The position numbers and the translations under genes were made by a program. A stretch of 5,898 nucleotides of DNA from NCBI GenBank assembly GCA_046758085.1, contig JBHHZP010000188.1, positions 1 to 5,898 of the forward strand, read 5' to 3'. The notes under the pieces were generated by a model. That model ran no database searches. It saw only the letters and a list, made by a program, of their open reading frames with translations, and had not been told where the DNA came from. The stretch is from VRUB01 sp046758085 (GTDB lineage: Bacteria > Pseudomonadota > Gammaproteobacteria > Acidiferrobacterales > SPGG2). Positions 1 to 5,613 of the stretch are shown here, piece by piece (positions within the stretch are counted from its first letter, which is position 1; every line of letters starts with the position of its first letter).

Positions 1-20
1 TCGGCTTGACCAAGGGGGCC

Positions 21-77
21 AAAAAAAGCAAGACCACTCCCTCTCCCTGAATGGGGGAGGGCTGCGGAGAGGGTGGT
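21..77 (-). terminator. Rho-independent terminator downstream of moaA, built on a pyrimidine/purine-rich inverted repeat
   Basis: Read on the minus strand, the moaA stop codon is followed by an arm at 77-66 (ACCACCCTCTCC) that pairs with 46-40 and 37-33, leaving a 2-base bulge at 38-39. About five bases later comes a run of seven T (27-21 on the plus strand as A). A strong stem followed by a T-run is the classic intrinsic terminator form. The CCCTCTCC/GGAGAGGG arms resemble a dispersed intergenic repeat style common in proteobacterial genomes, so this may be a repeat recruited as a terminator; that part is from memory of the pattern, not a search. Confidence 0.75.
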
Positions 78-85
78 TCCCGGAT

Positions 86-1111
86 CTAGCCTCCTATATA
101 AGACATCTCCACCTTCGGTAGACCAGCCGTGTGCGATGTGCGCATCTCGGAATAGCGGTCCGCCCGACGCGACCAGATAGCGTTAATCACCTCGGCGATG
201 TACTCGTCAGAGGCACCACTGCGCAGCAGCCAGCGCAGATCATGGCCGCGAGTTGCAAAGAGGCAGGTGTAGAGTGAACCTTCGGCCGAGAGCCGGGCGC
301 GAGTGCAGCCGCGGCAAAACGGCTGCGTCACCGAGGATATGATGCCGATCTCGCCTCCACCATCGCGGTATCGCCAGCGTCTCGCCACTTCGCCGGGATA
401 GTTCGGCTTGCCGGGTTCAATCGGAAACTCGGTGTCAATCGTGTCCGCAATCTCGGCAGCAGGAACGACATCGTCCAATCGCCAGCCATTAGTGGTGCCT
501 ACGTCCATGTACTCAATGAATCGAACGATGTGGCCGCTGCCGCGGAAATAACGCGCCATAGGCAGAATGCTGGAATCGTTGAGGCCGCGTTTTACCACCA
601 TATTTATTTTGACAGGCGACAAGCCAACCGATGCCGCATGTTCGATCGCCTGTAACACGCGCGCAACGGGGAAGTTAACGTCATTCATGGCCTTAAAGGT
701 GGCATCATCCAGCGTATCCAGACTGATAGTAATGCGCCGCAAGCCGGCATCCTTCAGCGCTTGAGCCTTGGCCCTTGTCAGCGCCGAGCCGTTGGTCGTT
801 AAGCTCAGGTCCTCCAGCCCCGGCACTTGCGCCAGCATGTCGATCAGTTTTTCAATCTGACGGCGCACCAATGGCTCGCCGCCCGTTAAACGGATTTTCG
901 TCACACCGCTTGTCACAAAAAGCCGTGCGACGCGCGCGATCTCTTCATAGCGTAGAACGGCCTCGTGATCCAAGAACTGGTACTCGGGACCGAAGATTTC
1001 CTTGGGCATGCAATACACGCAGCGAAAGTTGCACCGGTCCGTAACCGAGATGCGGAGGTCACAAACGGGTCGGTTCAGTTTGTCAACCAGTTTTTTATGC
1101 TGAGATTCCAT
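86..1111 (-). CDS. moaA: MoaA, GTP 3',8-cyclase (molybdenum cofactor biosynthesis, radical SAM)
   Basis: This enzyme performs the first step of molybdopterin synthesis, converting GTP to 3',8-cyclo-7,8-dihydro-GTP, which MoaC turns into cyclic pyranopterin monophosphate; it is cytoplasmic. The 341-residue length fits the family. The radical-SAM CxxxCxxC motif is at C27, C31 and C34 (CNFRCVYC), followed by the SAM-binding GGEP at 77-80. The second, C-terminal 4Fe-4S cluster has its ligands at C266, C269 (CRGCTRARL) and C283. The chain ends in the conserved Gly-Gly (340-341) within MSYIGG, which is needed for activity in the family. The ATG at 1111 gives the usual short N-terminal arm before LRISVTDRC; no clear ribosome binding site precedes it, and a small 5-bp inverted repeat (1112-1126) abuts it. 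Its position beside a probable formate dehydrogenase maturation cluster fits a Mo/W-enzyme locus. No key residue is missing. Confidence 0.97.
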   Translation of the reverse strand: MESQHKKLVDKLNRPVCDLRISVTDRCNFRCVYCMPKEIFGPEYQFLDHEAVLRYEEIARVARLFVTSGVTKIRLTGGEPLVRRQIEKLIDMLAQVPGLEDLSLTTNGSALTRAKAQALKDAGLRRITISLDTLDDATFKAMNDVNFPVARVLQAIEHAASVGLSPVKINMVVKRGLNDSSILPMARYFRGSGHIVRFIEYMDVGTTNGWRLDDVVPAAEIADTIDTEFPIEPGKPNYPGEVARRWRYRDGGGEIGIISSVTQPFCRGCTRARLSAEGSLYTCLFATRGHDLRWLLRSGASDEYIAEVINAIWSRRADRYSEMRTSHTAGLPKVEMSYIGG

Positions 1112-1126
1112 ATCTGTGTTTCAGAT

Positions 1127-1203
1127 GAAAAAATAAAATGACAAGTGGCAAGTAGCAAGTGACAAAAAATCCTGGAGATTATACTTGCTACTTGAAACTT
1201 GAC
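1127..1203 (-). terminator. Probable terminator of the regulator gene, formed by the heptamer inverted repeat
   Basis: On the minus strand, arm 1203-1183 pairs with 1160-1140. The core is a perfect 12 bp (ACTTGCTACTTG at 1183-1194 against 1149-1160), and 18 of 21 positions pair overall. The stem is followed by a T-rich stretch (1139-1127 read as TCATTTTATTTTTTC style sequence). The loop of about 22 bases is long for an intrinsic terminator, so efficiency is uncertain. It would separate transcription of the regulator from moaA although both lie in the same direction. Confidence 0.5.
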
Positions 1204-1213
1204 GCTTGCTACT
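1141..1213. repeat. Heptamer repeat cluster (ACTTGNN) in both orientations
   Basis: Left half: ACAAGTG (1141-1147), GCAAGTA (1148-1154) and GCAAGTG (1155-1161). Right half, in the opposite orientation: ACTTGCT (1183-1189), ACTTGAA (1190-1196), ACTTGAC (1197-1203), GCTTGCT (1204-1210) and a partial ACT. All units are exactly seven bases in uninterrupted tandem, and the two halves are reverse complements across a roughly 21-base spacer. Such short tandem heptamers between genes look like a small dispersed repeat family. Nothing protein-coding is visible in the 1112-1238 gap. Confidence 0.7.
1178..1183 (-). promoter_or_regulatory. Possible -10 element for moaA
   Basis: The minus strand carries a perfect TATAAT hexamer (plus-strand ATTATA) about 67 bases upstream of the moaA start, in the spacer of the heptamer inverted repeat. 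No recognisable -35 hexamer sits at 16-18 bases, and there is no extended -10, so this is only a candidate. If used, transcription would begin inside the spacer and the moaA leader would contain only one repeat arm, so the terminator hairpin would not form on its own transcript. Confidence 0.3.
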
Positions 1214-1238
1214 GACGGTCCTCCTCACGGTTCACGAA

Positions 1239-2228
1239 TCACTCACTCCATACCAGCTGCCCCACATCGCTGAAGTCGTAACCTCCGAGCAGTTGCGCCA
1301 GGCGCTGACATTCGGCGCTCTTAAGATGGTCCAGCAACTTTTGAAACAAGGTACGGAAGTATACGCTGCGGTAGACCGCAAAATCATAGGCCTCCCAGCC
1401 AATCGGCAGAAAATCCAACCCGAACTCGGTAGCAGCACTGCGCGCCCCGGGTGCGACATCCACCTGCTCCATTGCCACCAGCGATGCAGCCTCGCGTTCC
1501 GAGTGGGCGCGCGCGCTGGCGTGTAGTGTGGAAGGATCGATACTGTGCTTTGCAAGCGTTTCTTTCAGGAACCGCTGTGAGCCCGCCCCTTCCTGACGCA
1601 TGGCCCAACGCACCTCGGGGAGGAAAAGATTACTGACATCCCCGGACAGCTCGGCCAGGCCTGGAGAGATAATCAACCCCTGCTCGCGGTAAAACGCCCG
1701 CACGAGCGCCCAGTCGTGATGTTGCGGATACTGTCGAATGAGGGCGGGGTGGCGATTGCGGCTTTCATCCGCCGGCCCCCAGTGCATGCCGCAAACATCG
1801 GCGCGGTGTCGCGCCAACAGTGAAAGGCCCAACTGGGTGCCGGTACAGGTGTAGCTGATCAGGGCGCGTGCCTGGATCTCGTTAGCGAGTTGCATGATGG
1901 CACCGTAAATGAGCGGATCATCGCTCCCCGCCAATACCATGCGGTCTGTCAGCACACCGCCATGGCTGGACTCCAGCATCCACTGATCGATCAAGTGGCG
2001 CGGAAACAACCATTTGCCGGTGACCTTGGTGGCCGGGATCTTGCCCTCGCTCACCAGCGTGTAGACTTTCTTTTCGTTCAGGTGCAGGTATTCGGCAACC
2101 TGTTTCACACTCAGGAAGCGGGACAACTCGGGTGGAGTCGCCTGCTCTCGGGGGGGTGTGGGCGATGTTTCTATCAACGACACCGCCGGCGTGCCGGGTG
2201 GACGCTTGATGGTGTATGAACGGGTCAT
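1239..2228 (-). CDS. One-component regulator: excisionase-type helix-turn-helix plus PBP-like sensor domain
   Basis: Predicted 329-residue cytoplasmic DNA-binding protein. Residues 38-84 (FLSVKQVAEYLHLNEKKVYTL onward, ending near LIDQWM) match the MerR/excisionase-like helix-turn-helix family (HTH_17). Residues about 95-310 resemble the PBP-like domain often fused to it: RWAMRQEGAGSQRFL (207-221) looks like the family's RF-NRQ-GSGTR signature, with a diverged first part, followed by an Ala/Gly-rich segment and GLDFLPIGWEAYDFAVYR (270-287). In ModE- and MoaR-like contexts such domains are thought to sense a small ligand, possibly an oxyanion such as molybdate or tungstate; for this protein that is inference. 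It has no AAA+ domain, so it cannot itself drive sigma-54 promoters. Residues 1-35 are Pro/Thr-rich and probably disordered. The ATG at 2228 lies in an inverted repeat and has only a poorly spaced AAGG; a GTG at residue 16 is an alternative start. It is transcribed divergently from the DUF3305 operon. Confidence 0.85.
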   Translation of the reverse strand: MTRSYTIKRPPGTPAVSLIETSPTPPREQATPPELSRFLSVKQVAEYLHLNEKKVYTLVSEGKIPATKVTGKWLFPRHLIDQWMLESSHGGVLTDRMVLAGSDDPLIYGAIMQLANEIQARALISYTCTGTQLGLSLLARHRADVCGMHWGPADESRNRHPALIRQYPQHHDWALVRAFYREQGLIISPGLAELSGDVSNLFLPEVRWAMRQEGAGSQRFLKETLAKHSIDPSTLHASARAHSEREAASLVAMEQVDVAPGARSAATEFGLDFLPIGWEAYDFAVYRSVYFRTLFQKLLDHLKSAECQRLAQLLGGYDFSDVGQLVWSE

Positions 2229-2240
2229 ACCTTGACCCGT
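2220..2240. promoter_or_regulatory. Perfect 8-bp inverted repeat over the regulator start codon (possible autoregulatory operator or RNA hairpin)
   Basis: Arms ACGGGTCA (2220-2227) and TGACCCGT (2233-2240) are exact reverse complements with a 5-base spacer. On the minus strand the spacer and the adjacent stem base hold the only SD-like AAGG, and the ATG (2228-2226) straddles spacer and second arm. As DNA it is a plausible operator for the regulator itself. As RNA it would be an 8-bp hairpin hiding the start codon. The sequence cannot tell these apart. Confidence 0.55.
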
Positions 2241-2261
2241 GGTCGCCGCCGGAGGTTATCG

Positions 2262-2289
2262 ATCATAGCCTGGCCAAGTGCTCCAACAA
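2262..2289 (-). promoter_or_regulatory. Possible sigma-70 promoter of the regulator gene
   Basis: The minus strand has TATGAT (2267-2262), five of six matches to the -10 consensus. A weak TTGTTG (2289-2284) lies 16 bases upstream as the -35. Transcription would start near 2255, so the inverted repeat at 2220-2240 would lie in the early transcribed leader. The weak -35 would fit an activator-assisted or low-level promoter. Confidence 0.35.
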
Positions 2290-2455
2290 GTTTTCAGGAT
2301 CATCTTTTACCGGCAAATGCTGGGCCGGCGCAAGCTTTCAGGGATATGTCTTAATGTCGGTTCGCCGCCATCGATGCAAATACTGTACCCCCTGCCGGAC
2401 TAGGGGATATTTCTGCAGTCTTTTTCTGATTTGTTTGTCCGAAGGGTTAAGCGTA

Positions 2456-2472
2456 ATGGGTAATATTGTCCC
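2456..2472 (+). promoter_or_regulatory. Upstream element A, 17-bp motif ATGGNNNATNTTGTNC(C/T)
   Basis: Sequence ATGGGTAATATTGTCCC. It aligns without gaps to element B (12 of 17 identical) and to the element at 5535-5551 (13 of 17). Its centre is about 130 bases before the start site predicted from the sigma-54-type promoter at 2568-2583, a normal distance for an enhancer-binding activator. The binding protein is unknown. Confidence 0.5.
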
Positions 2473-2485
2473 AGGCGAATGATCA

Positions 2486-2502
2486 ATGGTCTATTTTGTA
2501 CC
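2486..2502 (+). promoter_or_regulatory. Upstream element B, 17-bp motif
   Basis: Sequence ATGGTCTATTTTGTACC, same orientation as element A and offset from it by exactly 30 bases, close to three helical turns, so both would face the same side of the DNA. Its centre is about 100 bases before the predicted sigma-54 start site. It matches the 5535-5551 element at 12 of 17 positions. Confidence 0.5.
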
Positions 2503-2535
2503 ACGGCAACTTCAAAGCTGAGCTGCGGTAACGTC

Positions 2536-2551
2536 AAATCGGAGCCGATTT
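2536..2551. promoter_or_regulatory. 16-bp palindrome between the upstream elements and the sigma-54-type promoter
   Basis: AAATCGG (2536-2542) and CCGATTT (2545-2551) are exact reverse complements around AG. The site would sit roughly 43-58 bases before the predicted start, a place where a bound protein could block or bend the loop between activator and polymerase. It does not resemble the inverted repeat at the regulator start, so a shared ligand-responsive regulator is not supported by sequence similarity. Confidence 0.35.
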
Positions 2552-2567
2552 CTGCCACTATTGCGGG

Positions 2568-2583
2568 TGGTATGTAATTTGCT
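2568..2583 (+). promoter_or_regulatory. Sigma-54-type (-24/-12) promoter P1 of the DUF3305 operon
   Basis: TGGTATG-TAAT-TTGCT matches TGGCACG-N4-TTGCW at 10 of 12 defined positions, including the essential GG (2569-2570) and GC (2581-2582) with exact 12-base spacing. The predicted start is near 2594, leaving a leader of about 45 bases with AAGG at 2624-2627 and AAAGG at 2630-2634 before the ATG at 2639. Motif elements A and B lie at the right upstream distance for an activator. Confidence 0.65.
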
Positions 2584-2638
2584 GTAACGTGGCATCCGAA
2601 CCGAAGCTTTACTGCCAGCCGATAAGGCGAAAGGCCGT

Positions 2639-3178
2639 ATGTCGCCGCCCAAAGAGCAAAGCTTGTCTACATCAATCTTTCCCGTGTCTGTAATCGTCGA
2701 GCGTCGACAAGTCCAGCATGGTCGCTGGACATTGCCACGATGGGAGGCAGTTGGAGTCGTGGCCGCCAAAAGCGTGATCGACACGGAAAGGCAGAAAACG
2801 CTCATCCACTCCGACGAGAAAAGCGAGCAATACCTGTGGACCGGTCTTGGCATAGAGCTATTCAAAGACGCTGCAGAAAGCTATTGGTATAACCTGTTGG
2901 CCAAAAGTCCATCGCTTTATGTTGTATGCGAGGAAAGCGACGAGGCAGAGATCACTCCCTTTTTGGTTACCGCGGATCCTGCTGAAGCTAATATGCATGC
3001 CGAAGCCGATGATTTGGTGTGCTCGGTGCCGATACCACCGGAAATATATAAATGGTTGGAGCGCTTTGTAATGAATAACTACGTGCCGAAACCAAAAAAG
3101 AAACGCAAACGGAAAAACTGGATGGAGGAATCGGCCTATGGGCGAGGATCAGAAGATCGGCCGCACGGTCGACGATAA
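2639..3178 (+). CDS. DUF3305 domain protein, formate dehydrogenase-cluster accessory protein
   Basis: 179 residues, cytoplasmic by lack of a signal peptide or membrane segment. The family hallmark FPVSVIVERRQVQHGRW begins at residue 14, and the C-terminal part IPPEIYKWLERFVMNNYVPKP (132-152) is also typical, followed by a strongly basic patch KKKRKRKNW (153-161). The biochemical role of the family is not established; it is recognised by co-occurrence with DUF3306, a multi-cluster ferredoxin, TorD and formate dehydrogenase genes, which is exactly the context here. First gene of the rightward operon, preceded by the sigma-54-type promoter. Its last 41 bases overlap the DUF3306 gene in another frame, so the final residues (SEDRPHGRR) are likely dictated by that overlap. 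The start is the first ATG, with AAGG-like sites 4 and 11 bases upstream. Confidence 0.88.
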   Translation: MSPPKEQSLSTSIFPVSVIVERRQVQHGRWTLPRWEAVGVVAAKSVIDTERQKTLIHSDEKSEQYLWTGLGIELFKDAAESYWYNLLAKSPSLYVVCEESDEAEITPFLVTADPAEANMHAEADDLVCSVPIPPEIYKWLERFVMNNYVPKPKKKRKRKNWMEESAYGRGSEDRPHGRR

Positions 3179-3746
3179 GCGCACGGATCCGGCGGAACGG
3201 GGGGAGGGATTTCTCGCACGCTGGTCACGGCGCAAGTCCGTCGCGAGCGCGCGAGAACAAGCAGCGCCCGGAGAACCCCAGCCGGACGCGCATTCCACCC
3301 CGGACACACAATCGGGCGCTGATACGGCGGCCGCGACCGAAGAAAAGACCGACGCCGACATGCCCCCGATCGAATCGCTGGATGAAAAAAGCGATTACAG
3401 CGTCTTCATGTCACCGAAAGTAAGCGAGCAGCTGCGGCGCGCGGCGCTGCGCAAGCTGTTTCACTTGCCGGCGTTCAATATCACGGACGGTCTTGACGAT
3501 TACGACGAGGACTTCAGGAAGGTCCAGTTGCTTGGTGACGTGATTACCGCCGACATGCGGCATCAGGTGGAGCGCAAGCAAGAAGAGGCACGCCAGAAAC
3601 TTGCCCAAGCGCGGCCGGGCGAATCGACGGCGCAAACTGACGAGACGGACGTTGCGGCAGGCGAAGAATCTCCGGACGAAAAACCGCTTGTCGAGGAGCC
3701 GCGATCGACAGACGTCCCTGAGGACGAAACCCCGTCCAATGCTTGA
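3138..3746 (+). CDS. DUF3306 domain protein, formate dehydrogenase-cluster accessory protein
   Basis: 202 residues, no signal peptide or membrane segment. The FLARWSRRK motif (25-33) and the core from MPPIESL (75-81) through DYSVFMSPKVSEQLRRAALRK (86-106) to LPAFNITDGLDDYDEDF (110-126) are the recognisable DUF3306 features. Residues 34-74 and 145-202 are Ala/Glu/Asp/Pro-rich and look disordered and acidic, in contrast to the basic tail of the DUF3305 partner, which could favour contact between the two (inference). The ATG at 3138 has an excellent GGAGGA (3124-3129) eight bases upstream inside the DUF3305 gene, supporting the 41-base overlap and translational coupling. Function is unknown; association with formate dehydrogenase maturation rests on conserved gene neighbourhood. 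Confidence 0.88.
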   Translation: MGEDQKIGRTVDDKRTDPAERGEGFLARWSRRKSVASAREQAAPGEPQPDAHSTPDTQSGADTAAATEEKTDADMPPIESLDEKSDYSVFMSPKVSEQLRRAALRKLFHLPAFNITDGLDDYDEDFRKVQLLGDVITADMRHQVERKQEEARQKLAQARPGESTAQTDETDVAAGEESPDEKPLVEEPRSTDVPEDETPSNA

Positions 3747-5499
3747 TGATATGAGCAACGATACCACCACGACCTTTTCTCCGGAGCATGCCGGGACACT
3801 CAAACTGCCCAGCGAAACGGCTGATGGGCGCGCACGCGAAGCCGCCCTGCAAGCCAGCAACGTCCGCGTGCTACAAAGCACGTCGCTGGTGGCCTACCGG
3901 TCGAGCGGATCGTTGCTGATTATCGATGAGTTCAAGTTGGTCGGCGATGAAGAACGGGCCATCGGCCTAGCCGAGCAGCTCTCAGGTGATTTGCGTTGCA
4001 GCGTACTTATTGGAGGGATCGAGCCTGGCAGCACTCAGCTGCCCGTGGACAAAAAAGGGTTGGAATATACACTCGCTACCGGCAGGTTGGCGCAACTCAG
4101 CGGACACCTCGGGCAATTTACCGCGTTACTGGATACCCCTGATGGCGAGGTCAATCTCGCGCGTCATCTGCATACCGGGCGGGAGCATTTCGACCTGGTG
4201 TTGGATCTGACGCAACCAGCGTACTTGCGCCATGACACCTTGCCGCTTGGTTATTACGCACCATGTGGCGATCCGCAGGCCCTTGCCCAAATGTTGAAAG
4301 AGTTGCCGGAAATGGTGGGCGAGTTCGAGAAGCCCAAGTTTTTCCGCTACAACCCGGACATTTGTGCCCACGGTAACAGTGGATTGCACGGCTGTACGCG
4401 CTGTCTCGATGCCTGTCCGACGAGCGCCATCAGCTCTGACGGCGACAAGATCGATGTGGACGCCTACTTATGCCAGGGTGGCGGTAGCTGCGCCACAGTC
4501 TGTCCGAGCGGCGCCATCACCTATGCGTACCCAGCGGTCAGCGATCTGCTGGGAGCGGCACGCACGATTCTCACGGCCTACCGCGACGCAGGAGGGCAGC
4601 ATCCAACGCTGTTGTTGCATGACGCTGCCGCGGGACGGCATCACGTTGCGCGGCTTGCCGCGCGCTTGCCGGAGAATTTCATTCCGATCGAAATCGAGGA
4701 AGTGGGTGCCGTCGGCATGGACACGTGGTTGGCGACCCTGGCGTATGGGGCCAGCCATGTGGTGCTGCTTGCCACACCCGCGATTGCACCTTCGGTGCTC
4801 GGCGCCTTGAGGGTACAGCTCGAGTACGCAGGCGCGATCCTGGCGGGGATGGGACACTCGCCCGAACGGCTGCAACTGATCATGACCGACGGAGATGCAG
4901 TCACGCTCGAAGCGCTGCAGGCGCTGATCCCGCAATCCACCCTGCCGCCGGCCGGGTTTGCGGCGCTCGATGAGAAACGCACTAGCATTCGTCTGGCCGT
5001 CGACCACCTGTACGCGCAGGCACCGGCGCCCCAGCCCACGGCTGCGTTGCCGGTCGGTGCCCCGTTCGGCGCGATTGAGGTTAACCGTACGGCTTGTACG
5101 CTTTGCATGGCGTGCGTGTCGGTGTGCCCGGCATCCGCACTTTCCGATGCCGGCGATCAACCGCAATTGTTGTTCACGGAGTGGAACTGCGTTCAGTGCG
5201 GACTCTGTGAAACCGCGTGTCCCGAGGACGCGATCTCGCTTGCGCCACGCTTTGTCTACGATCCCGAGGAACGTCAGGCCACACAAACTCTGAACGAGGA
5301 GGAGCCTTTTTGTTGTGTCGTGTGCGGCAAGCCGTTCGCTACCCAGAGCATGATGGCGCGCATGCAGGAGAAACTGAAGGGTCACTGGATGTTTCAGGAG
5401 GCGAATGCCCTGCGTCGCCTGGAAATGTGTGAGGACTGCCGGGTCAAGGACATGTTTCAGCACGATCACAAAGGAATCGATGTACACAAGGGGCCGTAG
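3739..5499 (+). CDS. Multi-cluster 4Fe-4S ferredoxin-type protein of the formate dehydrogenase cluster
   Basis: 586 residues, cytoplasmic, likely electron transfer or assembly for formate dehydrogenase. Residues 1-200 form an N-terminal domain without cysteine motifs, ending in a conserved-looking VGEFEKPKFFRYN stretch. The first ferredoxin module has C209, C219, C222, C226-P and then C245, C251, C255-P: the spacing of the first motif is expanded and the second lacks its middle cysteine (G248 in CQGGGSC). Residues about 285-410 are a cysteine-free alpha/beta segment (IPIEIEEVGAVGMDTWLATL, then GASHVVLLATP) vaguely like the MvhD-type domain; this is a weak guess. The second module is a complete 2[4Fe-4S] ferredoxin: C453/456/459/463-P and C484/487/490/494-P. 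The C-terminus has CxxC at 526/529 and 564/567, resembling a zinc ribbon. The start at 3739 overlaps the DUF3306 stop by eight bases, with GAGGA (3720-3724) rather far upstream; ATG 3751 is an alternative. The upstream open frame to 3601 is Arg-rich and out of character, so it is excluded. Confidence 0.88.
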   Translation: MLDDMSNDTTTTFSPEHAGTLKLPSETADGRAREAALQASNVRVLQSTSLVAYRSSGSLLIIDEFKLVGDEERAIGLAEQLSGDLRCSVLIGGIEPGSTQLPVDKKGLEYTLATGRLAQLSGHLGQFTALLDTPDGEVNLARHLHTGREHFDLVLDLTQPAYLRHDTLPLGYYAPCGDPQALAQMLKELPEMVGEFEKPKFFRYNPDICAHGNSGLHGCTRCLDACPTSAISSDGDKIDVDAYLCQGGGSCATVCPSGAITYAYPAVSDLLGAARTILTAYRDAGGQHPTLLLHDAAAGRHHVARLAARLPENFIPIEIEEVGAVGMDTWLATLAYGASHVVLLATPAIAPSVLGALRVQLEYAGAILAGMGHSPERLQLIMTDGDAVTLEALQALIPQSTLPPAGFAALDEKRTSIRLAVDHLYAQAPAPQPTAALPVGAPFGAIEVNRTACTLCMACVSVCPASALSDAGDQPQLLFTEWNCVQCGLCETACPEDAISLAPRFVYDPEERQATQTLNEEEPFCCVVCGKPFATQSMMARMQEKLKGHWMFQEANALRRLEMCEDCRVKDMFQHDHKGIDVHKGP

Positions 5500-5507
5500 C
5501 CCCAATC

Positions 5508-5567
5508 GGGTCGTTTAGGTCAAAATGGCGCATGATGGATCATTTTGTCCTAGCTTCGCAACGACCC
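5508..5567. promoter_or_regulatory. Nested inverted repeat containing upstream elements C' and C
   Basis: Outer arms GGGTCGTT (5508-5515) and AACGACCC (5560-5567) are exact reverse complements. Inside them, AGGTCAAAATG (5517-5527) pairs with CATTTTGTCCT (5541-5551) at 10 of 11 positions. The inner part is two copies of the 17-bp motif facing apart: C on the plus strand (5535-5551, ATGGATCATTTTGTCCT) and C' on the minus strand (5533-5517, ATGCGCCATTTTGACCT), 13 of 17 identical, separated by one base. Their centres are about 115 and 133 bases before the start predicted for the promoter at 5632-5647. Read-through RNA could also fold here, but no T-run follows immediately, so it is not a classic terminator. 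Confidence 0.6.
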
Positions 5568-5613
5568 GCCGGAATCATTAAGGCCTTCTACCCAATTTGT
5601 TCCATTCTTTCCG

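Larger units (their letters stand above)
2229..2638. other. Divergent intergenic region, 410 bases, regulatory, no supported gene
   Basis: It lies between the regulator (minus) and DUF3305 (plus). I see no ORF with a credible ribosome binding site or recognisable product. It holds, left to right: the inverted repeat at the regulator start, a possible regulator promoter, weaker relatives of the 17-bp motif near 2373-2389 and 2425-2441, the two good motif copies (2456-2472 and 2486-2502), a palindrome (2536-2551), a duplicated GTAACGT (2528-2534 and 2584-2590) and a sigma-54-type promoter. Confidence 0.7.

Noticed and set aside
1141..1213. CRISPR-like array
   Set aside because: Units are seven bases and tandem with no unique spacers of the right length; no cas genes.
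2456..2462. NarL-type heptamer (ATGGGTA, reverse complement TACCCAT)
   Set aside because: Single heptamer without a partner in 7-2-7 spacing; such matches are expected a few times in a window this size, and it coincides with the 17-bp element A.
2216..2482. Small plus-strand ORF of 88 codons in the divergent gap
   Set aside because: No ribosome binding site or recognisable domain, it overlaps the regulator start and runs through the regulatory elements.
2473..2486. FNR-like site using ATCAA at 2482-2486
   Set aside because: The left half is AGGCG instead of TTGAT, so no dyad exists.
3601..3738. In-frame extension of the 4Fe-4S protein upstream to a TTG at 3601
   Set aside because: It lies wholly inside the DUF3306 gene, is an unnatural Arg/Lys-rich stretch, and the conserved protein is complete from 3739.
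4468..5505. Long minus-strand ORF of 345 codons opposite the 4Fe-4S gene
   Set aside because: Arg/His-rich antisense shadow of a clear ferredoxin gene in GC-rich codons; no domain recognised.
5573..5588. IHF site between the inverted repeat and P2
   Set aside because: AATCAT is followed by GCC where TTR is required, so the consensus fails.
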